Positions 1 to 6,620 of a stretch of DNA of 7,288 nucleotides are shown here, piece by piece. The notes beneath the pieces were generated by a model. The model had not been told where the DNA came from and searched no databases. It worked only from the letters and a program-made list of their open reading frames with translations. This DNA comes from JBBSUX01 sp038234045 (GTDB lineage: Bacteria; Pseudomonadota; Gammaproteobacteria; Burkholderiales; Burkholderiaceae_C), in assembly GCA_038234045.1 (NCBI GenBank), contig JBBSUX010000181.1, positions 1 to 7,288 on the forward strand. The letters are read 5' to 3'. A program made the translations under genes and the position numbers. The stretch's first letter is position 1. Each line of letters begins with the position of its first letter.

Positions 1-824
1 CCCCAGCGCTGCTTGCGAACCGATTCATAGCGTGCAATGCGGCCATCGGCCGGCGCGTTGGGCCCGGTGATTCCGCTTGCGTCGTATTTGCCGGTGAGCA
101 GGCCAAAAGCCAGCGGCGAGTATGCCAAAAAACCGACGTTCAGACGGTGCAGGGTTTCATCCAACGCGCTTTCAAGTCCGCGTGCCAGCAGGCTGTAGAC
201 GTTCTGCACGCTCGCCACCCGTGGCAAGCCATGCTGCTCCGCAAGCCGGACAAATTCATGCACGCCGTAGGGCGTCTCGTTGGAAAGCCCGATGGCGCGT
301 ACCTTGCCAGCCTGCACCAGCCGCCCCAGCGCCTCCAACTGCTCATGCAATGAAGTCTGCGAGCGCTCCTTTTCAGGTTCGTAGTACATCGCGCCGAACA
401 TCGGAACATTGCGCTCGGGCCAGTGGATCTGATAGAGGTCGATCACGTCGGTCTGCAGGCGCTTCAGGCTGGCATCGCAAGAAGCCGCAATGTCGGCGGG
501 CGTCAGGCCCTTGCCTTCACGCACCCAGGGCATGCCGCGCGACGGGCCGGCAACCTTGCTGGCAAGCACCAACTTTTGCCGGGCTCCCGGGCGGGCGGCA
601 AACCAGTTGCCGAGGATGGATTCTGTGGCGCCAAAGGTCTCAGCCCGCGCCGGCACCGCATACATCTCCGCCGTGTCGAGAAAATTGATGCCGCGCTCCA
701 GAGAGCGGTCGAGGATGGCGTGCGCCTCTTTCTCGGCGACCTGTTCGCCGAAAGTCATGGTGCCGAGGCACAGCGGGGTGACTTGCAAGTCGGAGGAGCC
801 GAGCGATCGAAGGGGAAAGGACAT
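1..824 (-). CDS. tas: Tas-type aldo/keto reductase (C-terminus cut by window edge)
   Basis: Reading the minus strand from the ATG at 824-822 gives 274 uninterrupted codons that run off the left edge. The product is an NAD(P)H-dependent aldo/keto reductase, a cytoplasmic TIM-barrel enzyme that reduces aldehydes or ketones. The N-terminus (GLxxT..LCLGTMTFGEQ-like, residues 16-28) matches Escherichia coli Tas as I remember it. The family's catalytic tetrad is visible as Asp50 and Tyr55 (FLDTAEMY), Lys90 (LASKV) and His134 (YQIHWP). Further family landmarks are SLKRLQTD at 119-126, an IGLSNET segment and a late LAYSPLAFGLLTGKY segment. E. coli Tas has about 346 residues, so roughly 70 are missing. 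No strong Shine-Dalgarno sequence precedes the ATG; the start was chosen because the family N-terminus begins there. It is transcribed divergently from the hydrolase. The physiological substrate cannot be told from sequence. Confidence 0.93.
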   Translation of the reverse strand, partial: MSFPLRSLGSSDLQVTPLCLGTMTFGEQVAEKEAHAILDRSLERGINFLDTAEMYAVPARAETFGATESILGNWFAARPGARQKLVLASKVAGPSRGMPWVREGKGLTPADIAASCDASLKRLQTDVIDLYQIHWPERNVPMFGAMYYEPEKERSQTSLHEQLEALGRLVQAGKVRAIGLSNETPYGVHEFVRLAEQHGLPRVASVQNVYSLLARGLESALDETLHRLNVGFLAYSPLAFGLLTGKYDASGITGPNAPADGRIARYESVRKQRW

Positions 825-846
825 GGTGCTTGGCAGCGGCCAAAAG

Positions 847-892
847 CGCCGCCGCAGGGGGGTGGAGATGCGACGCATCTTAAAGCGGCGCC
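847..892. repeat. Nested inverted repeat with 15-base near-palindrome
   Basis: The outer arms GCGCCGC (847-853) and GCGGCGC (886-892) are perfect reverse complements. Between them lies AGATGCG-A-CGCATCT (867-881), whose seven-base arms are fully complementary around a single central A. A run of six G (858-863) separates the left outer arm from the inner palindrome. The element begins about 22 bases upstream of the reductase start, so it would lie in that gene's leader. A palindrome with a one-base centre cannot fold fully as RNA and suits a DNA-binding dimer or a repeat remnant better. The similar GC-rich strings I recall from Comamonadaceae genomes suggest a dispersed element, which is inference only. 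Confidence 0.5.
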
Positions 893-940
893 CTCATCAG
901 CGCGGCCCTTCAGACGCGAAAATATTCATCATAAAAAGTG

Positions 941-977
941 ACTCTAGCGCAATTGCATATAGCGCAATTAGCTATCA
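941..977. repeat. Short A/T-rich intergenic repeat with direct and inverted parts
   Basis: TAGCGCAATT occurs twice, at 945-954 and 960-969, fifteen bases apart. ATAGC (959-963) and GCTAT (971-975) form a five-base stem with a seven-base loop. The overall order, CTCTAGCGC, then a short A/T spacer, then GCGCAA and AGCTATCAAA, matches the layout of an abundant intergenic repeat I remember from Comamonadaceae genomes. That recollection was not checked. The block is much richer in A/T than its surroundings and also overlaps the likely promoter zone of the reductase, so an operator role for the two direct repeats is an alternative. Confidence 0.45.
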
Positions 978-1037
978 AATCTGGTAGGTCGGAACCCCGG
1001 CAGTCACTGGCACCTATGAGACTGCACAAGCGCGCCC

Positions 1038-1087
1038 ACAGGCCTGCAGCAAGGCAAAGCGAAGCGCCTGAGGTAGTGCTGGCCTGT
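1038..1087. repeat. Imperfect inverted repeat upstream of the hydrolase
   Basis: ACAGGCC (1038-1044) pairs with GGCCTGT (1081-1087). The pairing continues after one T-T mismatch with GCA (1046-1048) against TGC (1077-1079). Inside, AGGC (1052-1055) can pair with GCCT (1066-1069) around a ten-base loop. The whole could form a two-tier hairpin in an RNA leader. There is no following U tract, so it does not look like an intrinsic terminator. It ends 68 bases before the hydrolase ATG. Function unknown. Confidence 0.35.
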
Positions 1088-1155
1088 CCCGGTCCACGAC
1101 CTTTCGCTTCCGAGGTGACTGCTTTCCAAGCGCAGCCTGCTTAATATCGCCGCGC

Positions 1156-2067
1156 ATGTACACACCTCTTCGCACCGCTCGCAGTCTGTTCGTTCCCATT
1201 CGCTCACAGCGCTATCACCTGCTTTCCTGGGGCGACAGCAAGGCGGCGGCGTCCCCGGAGCAGACACCGCTGGTTCTTCTGCATGGCTGGATGGATGTGG
1301 GCGCCTCCTGGCAGTTCGTGGTCGATGCGCTCACTGCCGAGCGGCCGGTATTTGCGCCCGACTGGCGCGGTTTCGGCCAGACCACCGGACCGGCTACCGA
1401 TCATTACCAGTTCGCCGATTACCTGGCCGACCTCGATTTTTTGCTCGATGCGCTCGCGCCCGGCAAGCCGGTGGACCTGGTGGGCCACAGCATGGGCGGC
1501 AATGTCGCCGCCCTTTATGCGGGAGTGCGGCCGGAGCGGATCAGGCGTCTGGTGAATCTGGAAGGCTTCGGGCTGCCCGCCAGCAAGCCGAGCGAAGCCC
1601 CGGCCCGGCTCGCCCGCTGGATCGACGAGATCAAGGCGCTCGCTGCCGGGGAAAAGGAACTGCGCACCTACGCCGACTTGAACGGCGTGGCGGGCCGACT
1701 GATGAAGACCAATCCGCGCCTGACGCGAGACAAGGCCGAATGGTTGGCACAGCACTGGGCAGAGCCGTCCAGCGTTGGCTGGAGCATCCGGGGTGATGCC
1801 GCGCACAAGGTGGTGAGCCCGCAGCTCTACCGGGTCGACGAGGCCGAGGCCCATTTCGCCGCCATCACTGCACCCACGCTTGTGGTGGAAGCCAGCCAGA
1901 ATGAAATGCAGCGTTGGTGGGGAGACAGATACAGCCTCGGGGAGTTTCACGAGCGGCTGCGCGCCATCCGCGACGTGCGCATCGCCCAGGTGGACGATGC
2001 TGGCCACATGCTCCATCACGATCAGCCGAAACAGGTGGCAGGCATGATAGAGACTTTCCTTCGCTGA
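1156..2067 (+). CDS. Alpha/beta-fold serine hydrolase
   Basis: This is a complete 303-residue protein of the alpha/beta hydrolase fold, the usual size for the family, probably cytoplasmic because no signal peptide is visible. The oxyanion-loop motif HGW is at 43-45 after the hydrophobic strand LVLL. The nucleophile elbow GHSMGG (110-115) gives Ser112 as nucleophile. The catalytic His is probably His284 in DAGHMLHHDQP. A helical cap occupies roughly residues 140-235. The usual acid site after the late strand (TLVVEASQNE, 241-250) has no Asp. Glu136 in NLEGFGLP, after the preceding strand, or Glu250 are the candidates. The general type is an esterase or C-C bond hydrolase similar to MhpC and SERHL proteins; the substrate cannot be assigned. 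No strong ribosome-binding site precedes the ATG. The next gene on this strand is 213 bases away, so it is probably not in the kinase operon. Confidence 0.9.
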   Translation: MYTPLRTARSLFVPIRSQRYHLLSWGDSKAAASPEQTPLVLLHGWMDVGASWQFVVDALTAERPVFAPDWRGFGQTTGPATDHYQFADYLADLDFLLDALAPGKPVDLVGHSMGGNVAALYAGVRPERIRRLVNLEGFGLPASKPSEAPARLARWIDEIKALAAGEKELRTYADLNGVAGRLMKTNPRLTRDKAEWLAQHWAEPSSVGWSIRGDAAHKVVSPQLYRVDEAEAHFAAITAPTLVVEASQNEMQRWWGDRYSLGEFHERLRAIRDVRIAQVDDAGHMLHHDQPKQVAGMIETFLR

Positions 2068-2073
2068 CGAAGG
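2058..2073 (+). other. Perfect hairpin enclosing the hydrolase stop codon
   Basis: CCTTCG (2058-2063), loop CTGA (2064-2067) and CGAAGG (2068-2073) form a perfect six-base-pair stem with a four-base loop, extendable by one G-U pair. The TGA stop codon (2065-2067) lies in the loop. No T tract follows, so it is at best a weak terminator or a 3'-end stabilising structure. Confidence 0.4.
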
Positions 2074-2280
2074 GCCGTCACAGGGCGCCACGCAGGGGCT
2101 GGGATTGCCCGCAGAAAATCGTGTTCACTTTTCGGACGCCGGTGGCGGCTGGAGCTCATATCAGAGTCTCGCCTCTGGAAGCCTCACCACGTGATCCATC
2201 AAAATTACGTGCACACTCCTGCGCTGCGCGCGGACAGGGGACACAGCCTGCCAGCGCTTTTGTTGATTGCCCCGCATTCC
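2068..2280 (+). other. Spacer upstream of the kinase operon
   Basis: This 213-base spacer must contain the kinase operon promoter unless transcription reads through from the hydrolase. I see no convincing -35/-10 pair. A small inverted repeat, CAGAG (2162-2166) with CTCTG (2173-2177), lies just before the alternative GTG start at 2191. The hexamer CACGTG (2188-2193) overlaps that GTG. No gene is apparent here. Confidence 0.5.
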
Positions 2281-5200
2281 ATGACCCGAACCACTTCCAT
2301 CGATTCCAGCATCTTCCAACGGTTTCTCGTCCGCAATATCGCGATGCCGGTGATCGGTGGCTTGGTCAGCCTGGCGCTTTTTATCGGGATGGTGCTGTAT
2401 CTGCTCAACGCGATCGGATGGGTGCAACATTCCAACCGGAGCATCAGCAAGGCTTACGAAATCTCTGCGCTGACCTCGGATATGGAATCCGGCGTACGCG
2501 GTTTCCTGATCGATGGCAACGAAGGCTTTCTCGATCCCTATGCGCTGGCGGTGCCGCGCGTTCTGCCGCAGATCAAATCGCTGGAGCAGTTCGTCTCCGA
2601 CAACCCCGAACAAGCCGAGCGCATGAAGCGCGTTGCAGTCATTGAGCAGGAATGGATTCGCTACGCACAGGATGTCATCGCGCTGAGGCGAGCCGGTGAC
2701 ACCAGCTATCGCGAGCAGGCAGCTTCCGGCCGGGGCAAGCGTTTCATGGATGACGTCCGTAGCGAAATTACCAAGTTCGTCGCTGCTGAACAACGCCTGT
2801 TGACCGAGCGCAACGATCGTGCCAGCAGCAGTGCGACGCTGACTCTGGTGCTCTATGCCACCTTCAGTCTGCTGCTGACGATCGGCCTGTCCATCTTCGG
2901 GCGGCGTGAGCTGATGCGCCTGGCTGCCACTTACAACAGCTTGATGGAAGAGCAGGCCAAAGGCAGGCGTGCGCTCGAGCATCTGGCGTGGTTGCGCGAA
3001 GGCCAGGCGCAGCTCGGAACCTGGCTCATCGGTCAGCAGACCTTGCCCACCCTGGGCCGCAACTCGCTGGAATTCGCGGGAAAGTACCTGGGTAGCGTCG
3101 TTGGCGCCGTGTACGCACGTAATGATCACGGAGGTTTGCAACGGGTCGCGAGTTATGGTTTCAGCAAGGAGCTCGAATCCGAACATCCGGTCATTCAGGG
3201 AGCGGAAACGCTTGTCGGACAAGCAGCTTTCGAGAAGCGTGTATTGCGGCTCGACACCCTGCCCGGCGATTACATCCGGGTGAGTTCGGCGCTCGGTGAG
3301 GCACCGCCGCAGTCTGCGTTGGTGGTGCCGGTAGAGCGCGAAGGCGAAATCAACGGCGTGGTGGAGCTCGGCTTCATGCGCCCGCTGCAGCCACGCGACG
3401 TGGAACTGATGCAGCTGCTCGCTCGTGACATCGGCAGCTCAATTGAGGCAGCACGCTACCGGCAGCGACTGCACGACGTATTGGCCGAAACCCAGCAGCT
3501 CAACGAGGAGCTTCAGGTACAGCAGGAAGAACTGCGCACCGCCAACGAAGAGCTCGAGGAACAATCCCGCGTGCTCCATGAATCGCAAGCCAGCCTCGAG
3601 GTGCAGCAGGTCGAGCTGGAAAACAGCAACCACCGGCTGGCCGAGCAAGCCAATACCCTCGATCTGCGCAACACCGCTCTCAAGGATGTGCAACATCAAT
3701 TGGAGACACGGGCAGACGAGCTGCAGCGCGCAAGCCGCTACAAGTCCGAATTTCTGGCCAATATGTCGCACGAGCTGCGTACGCCGCTCAACAGTTCGCT
3801 CATCCTTGCGCGCCTTCTGGCTGACAACAATGGCGGCAATCTCACCACGGAGCAGATCAAGTTTGCCGAGTCCATCTATTCAGCTGGCAATGATCTGCTG
3901 AACCTGATCAACGACATCCTGGACATCTCCAAAGTCGAGGCTGGCAAGCTCGAGATGCGGCCGCAGGATGTGCGGCTTTCGCGGCTGGTCGATGGTTTGC
4001 GCGATATGTTCGAACCGCTTGCGGCGCAGAAGAAGCTGCAGCTGCAAACCCGGGTCGCGAGCGACGCGCCGCAGATGATTCACACCGACCGGCAGCGGCT
4101 CGAGCAGATCGTGAAGAACTTGCTCTCGAACGCTGTCAAATTCACCCACAGCGGCCGTGTGGCGCTGGAGCTTGAAGCCGGCGCAGACAGCGAGACGATC
4201 GTATTCAAGGTGCGCGACTCCGGCATCGGCATCGCAGACGACAAGCACGAGGGACTCTTCGAAGCCTTTCAGCAGGCAGACGGCACTACCAGCCGACGCT
4301 ATGGCGGAACGGGCTTGGGCCTGACAATCTCGCGTGATCTGGCAAGGATGCTGGGCGGAACACTCACTCTCCAGAGCGCACCCGGAGAAGGAAGCACCTT
4401 CACGCTCACGTTACCTGTGAACTATCGCGAGCCCGCAGCAAGCATCGCGTCCGGCGATGGCGCCGCGGCGGCGGGAGCCTTGCTGAAGAGAGCCGGGGCT
4501 GCACGCTTCGGCTCTGCCGCAGCGGCTTCCTCGCGGATGCCCGCCCCGGTTCCCGCTGCCACCTTCACCGACGACCGCGACGAAACCAGCCAGGGCGCGC
4601 GCGTCGTGCTGGTGGTGGAGGACGAGCCAAAATTTGCGCACATCCTCTTCGATCTTGCCCATGAACTGGGTTACCGCTGCATCGTGGCGCACGGAGCGCA
4701 GGACGGCTATGTCCTGGCAACACGCCACGCGCCGCATGCGATCCTGCTGGACATGGGCTTGCCCGACAGCCCCGGCCTGAGCCTGCTGCAACGCCTCAAA
4801 GAAAACCCGCAAACGCGTCACATTCCCGTGCATGTGATCTCGGCCGAAGACCGCAGCGAAGCAGCCATGCATCTGGGTGCCATCGGCTATGCCACCAAGC
4901 CCACCACACGCGAGCAGCTCAAGGAGATTTTCCGCAAGCTCGAAAGCAAGCTGGCCCAGAAGGTCAAGCGGGTTTTGGTGGTCGAAGACGACGCGCTGCA
5001 ACGCGAAAGCATCGCCCACCTGATAAGCGACGACGATGTCGAGATCACGGCGGTAGAGCTCGGCGCGCGCGCGCTCGAGCTGCTTTCGACAACGGTCTAC
5101 GACTGCATGATCATCGACCTGAAGCTGCCCGACATGACCGGCAACGAGCTCTTGCGGCGCATGTCGGGTGACGAGATCTGCTCGTTCCCGCCGGTGATCG

Positions 5201-5787
5201 TCTATACCGGCCGCAACCTTACGCATGCCGAAGAAGCCGATCTGATGCACTATTCGCATTCCATCATCATCAAGGGAGCGCGCTCACCCGAACGGCTTCT
5301 GGACGAAGTGACGCTGTTCCTGCACAAAGTGGAATCGCAGCTCTCGGTCGAGCGACAGACCATGCTGCGCACCGCCCGCAATCGCGACAATGTGTTCGAA
5401 GGTCGCAAGATCCTGCTAGTGGACGATGACGTACGCAACATTTTTGCCCTGACCAGCGCGCTTGAGCACAAGGGCGCAATCATCGAGGTCGGGCGCAACG
5501 GGCTTGAGGCACTGGAGCGCCTTTCGCAGATGCCCGACATCGATCTGGTGCTGATGGACATCATGATGCCGGAGATGGACGGCCTGGAAGCCACGCGCGA
5601 GATTCGCAAGAACCCGGCCTGGCAAAAGCTGCCGGTGATCGCCGTCACAGCCAAGGCCATGAAGGACGACCAGGAGCAGTGCCTGAAGGCCGGCGCGAAC
5701 GACTACCTGGCCAAGCCGGTGGATCTGGATCGCCTGTTCTCGCTGCTGCGGGTCTGGATGCCCAAGATGGAGCGGTCTGGCAGATGA
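2281..5787 (+). CDS. Membrane hybrid histidine kinase: CHASE3-GAF-HisKA-HATPase-three REC
   Basis: The protein has 1168 residues. Two membrane segments (about 21-45 and 184-206) flank a helical periplasmic CHASE3-like sensor with the ESGVRGFLIDG motif (69-79). A GAF domain follows (about 235-395), then a Glu/Gln-rich coiled coil (about 397-486). HisKA carries the phospho-accepting His497 in MSHELRTPLN. The HATPase has Asn617 (NLLSNAVKFT), Asp646 (DSGIGI) and GGTGLGL (675-681). After an Ala-rich linker (about 716-772) come three receivers. REC1 has Asp824, Ser854 and Lys873. REC2 has Asp946, Thr976 and Lys998. REC3 has Asp1093, Thr1123 and Lys1145. All three have an intact acidic pocket, so phosphotransfer within the protein is plausible. 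The ATG at 2281 leaves a normal ~20-residue tail before the first membrane segment but lacks a clear ribosome-binding site. A GTG at 2191 with GGAAG nine bases upstream would add 30 residues. The stop overlaps the methyltransferase start. The signal sensed is unknown. Confidence 0.93.
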   Translation: MTRTTSIDSSIFQRFLVRNIAMPVIGGLVSLALFIGMVLYLLNAIGWVQHSNRSISKAYEISALTSDMESGVRGFLIDGNEGFLDPYALAVPRVLPQIKSLEQFVSDNPEQAERMKRVAVIEQEWIRYAQDVIALRRAGDTSYREQAASGRGKRFMDDVRSEITKFVAAEQRLLTERNDRASSSATLTLVLYATFSLLLTIGLSIFGRRELMRLAATYNSLMEEQAKGRRALEHLAWLREGQAQLGTWLIGQQTLPTLGRNSLEFAGKYLGSVVGAVYARNDHGGLQRVASYGFSKELESEHPVIQGAETLVGQAAFEKRVLRLDTLPGDYIRVSSALGEAPPQSALVVPVEREGEINGVVELGFMRPLQPRDVELMQLLARDIGSSIEAARYRQRLHDVLAETQQLNEELQVQQEELRTANEELEEQSRVLHESQASLEVQQVELENSNHRLAEQANTLDLRNTALKDVQHQLETRADELQRASRYKSEFLANMSHELRTPLNSSLILARLLADNNGGNLTTEQIKFAESIYSAGNDLLNLINDILDISKVEAGKLEMRPQDVRLSRLVDGLRDMFEPLAAQKKLQLQTRVASDAPQMIHTDRQRLEQIVKNLLSNAVKFTHSGRVALELEAGADSETIVFKVRDSGIGIADDKHEGLFEAFQQADGTTSRRYGGTGLGLTISRDLARMLGGTLTLQSAPGEGSTFTLTLPVNYREPAASIASGDGAAAAGALLKRAGAARFGSAAAASSRMPAPVPAATFTDDRDETSQGARVVLVVEDEPKFAHILFDLAHELGYRCIVAHGAQDGYVLATRHAPHAILLDMGLPDSPGLSLLQRLKENPQTRHIPVHVISAEDRSEAAMHLGAIGYATKPTTREQLKEIFRKLESKLAQKVKRVLVVEDDALQRESIAHLISDDDVEITAVELGARALELLSTTVYDCMIIDLKLPDMTGNELLRRMSGDEICSFPPVIVYTGRNLTHAEEADLMHYSHSIIIKGARSPERLLDEVTLFLHKVESQLSVERQTMLRTARNRDNVFEGRKILLVDDDVRNIFALTSALEHKGAIIEVGRNGLEALERLSQMPDIDLVLMDIMMPEMDGLEATREIRKNPAWQKLPVIAVTAKAMKDDQEQCLKAGANDYLAKPVDLDRLFSLLRVWMPKMERSGR

Positions 5788-6620
5788 TGCAGGATAGCGC
5801 CGACCCACCCGGCGATGTGGAGGGGGAAATCGGCGCGCTTGCCGAGGCTATCTTCAGCCGCTACAACCACGATTTTCGGGACTATTCGCCCGCATCTCTG
5901 CGCCGTCGCGTGCTGTATGCGCTGACGCAGTTTCAGGTGACCACCATCGCAGATTTGCAGGAGCGTGTGCTGCGCAGCCCCGACGCTTTCCTTCGCCTGC
6001 TGCAATTTCTCACCGTGCCGGTGAGCGAGATGTTTCGCGATCCGGGCTATTACCGCGCCTTGCGCGAGCAGGTCATGCCTGTTTTGCGCACCTATCCCTC
6101 CATCAAGGTGTGGGTTGCCGGCTGCAGCACCGGCGAAGAGGTGTATTCAATGGCCATCCTGCTGCGCGAAGAGGGCCTGCTCGAGAAGTCGATCCTGTAT
6201 GCGACCGACATCAACCCGCAATCGCTCGACAAGGCACGCCAGGGCATCTTTGCGCTGGGAACGCTGAAGAATTACACCGCCAACTACCAGCGCTCGGGCG
6301 GGCTTCGTTCGCTTTCGGACTACTACACCGCCGCCTACGACGGTGCCCGCTTTGAACGCTCGCTGCGGGACAAAATCACCTTTGCGGATCACAGCCTCGC
6401 CACCGACAGCGTCTTTGCCGAAACCCACCTCATTTCCTGTCGCAACGTGCTGATCTACTTCAACAAGCGCTTGCAGAACCGGGCGCTTGGGCTGTTCCAC
6501 GAATCACTGTGCCGACGCGGCTTTCTTGGCCTTGGCAGCAAGGAAAGTCTCGACTTCTCCTGCCACGCCAAAGGTTTCGAGGATGTGGTGCGCACCGAAA
6601 GAATCTTCCGCAAGCGATGA
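5784..6620 (+). CDS. cheR: CheR-type protein-glutamate methyltransferase
   Basis: The 278-residue product is a CheR-family enzyme, which transfers a methyl group from S-adenosylmethionine to glutamate side chains, classically of chemoreceptors. The N-terminal helical domain covers about 13-85 and ends in SEMFRDP, where Arg85 matches the conserved Arg of the FFRE motif in canonical CheR. The cofactor site shows VAGCSTGEE (111-119) and ATDINPQSL (140-148), with Asp142 expected to bind S-adenosylmethionine. SCRNVLIYF (218-226) and GLGSKESL (249-256) complete the family signature. Val120 stands where most CheR proteins have Pro (GEEPYS). There is no TPR extension. The first ATG overlaps the kinase stop as ATGA, and GGAG lies 11 bases upstream; a second ATG follows directly at 5787. 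An open frame extends further upstream to 5679 but lies inside the kinase gene. The overlap implies coupled translation. The substrate is unproven; no receptor is encoded nearby. Confidence 0.92.
   Translation: MMQDSADPPGDVEGEIGALAEAIFSRYNHDFRDYSPASLRRRVLYALTQFQVTTIADLQERVLRSPDAFLRLLQFLTVPVSEMFRDPGYYRALREQVMPVLRTYPSIKVWVAGCSTGEEVYSMAILLREEGLLEKSILYATDINPQSLDKARQGIFALGTLKNYTANYQRSGGLRSLSDYYTAAYDGARFERSLRDKITFADHSLATDSVFAETHLISCRNVLIYFNKRLQNRALGLFHESLCRRGFLGLGSKESLDFSCHAKGFEDVVRTERIFRKR

Larger units (their letters stand above)
825..1155. other. Divergent intergenic region without a gene
   Basis: This 331-base stretch lies between the divergent reductase and hydrolase starts and must hold both promoters. 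I see no credible coding sequence in it. It contains a GC-rich nested inverted repeat (847-892), an A/T-rich block (918-980) with a repeat element, and an imperfect inverted repeat (1038-1087). On the minus strand, TATGAT (933-928) is a fair -10 candidate for the reductase, but nothing resembling TTGACA sits 16-18 bases upstream of it, so no promoter is called. No convincing promoter was found for the hydrolase. In the hydrolase frame, a TGA about 87 bases before its ATG is followed by no other ATG or GTG codon, which fixes the hydrolase start. Confidence 0.7.

Noticed and set aside
122..941. Plus-strand open frames at 122-688 and 423-941
   Set aside because: Both lie opposite the Tas-type reductase, which reads through on the minus strand with its full catalytic tetrad. 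The translations are Arg/Ala-rich and carry no motifs.
981..1020. tRNA-like GGTAGGTCGGAACCCC string
   Set aside because: Only a faint resemblance to a T arm. No acceptor stem, anticodon arm or cloverleaf can be drawn around it.
938..1267. Short open frames in and around the 825-1155 intergenic region
   Set aside because: No ribosome-binding sites or recognisable motifs, and they overlap the repeat elements or the hydrolase start.
1204..2091. 295-codon minus-strand open frame antisense to the hydrolase
   Set aside because: Its translation shows no family motifs, and it lies opposite a clear hydrolase with catalytic motifs. Long antisense frames are expected in GC-rich coding DNA.
2161..3222. 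353-codon minus-strand open frame antisense to the kinase N-terminus
   Set aside because: No recognisable motifs. It covers the CHASE3 and GAF coding region, whose plus-strand reading is convincing.
4411..5259. 282-codon minus-strand open frame antisense to REC1 and REC2
   Set aside because: Composition is that of a mirrored coding frame, and the opposite strand encodes intact receivers.
5679..5783. Upstream extension of cheR by 35 codons
   Set aside because: It lies inside the REC3 coding region and has no family similarity. The ATGA overlap at 5784 gives a normal-length CheR.
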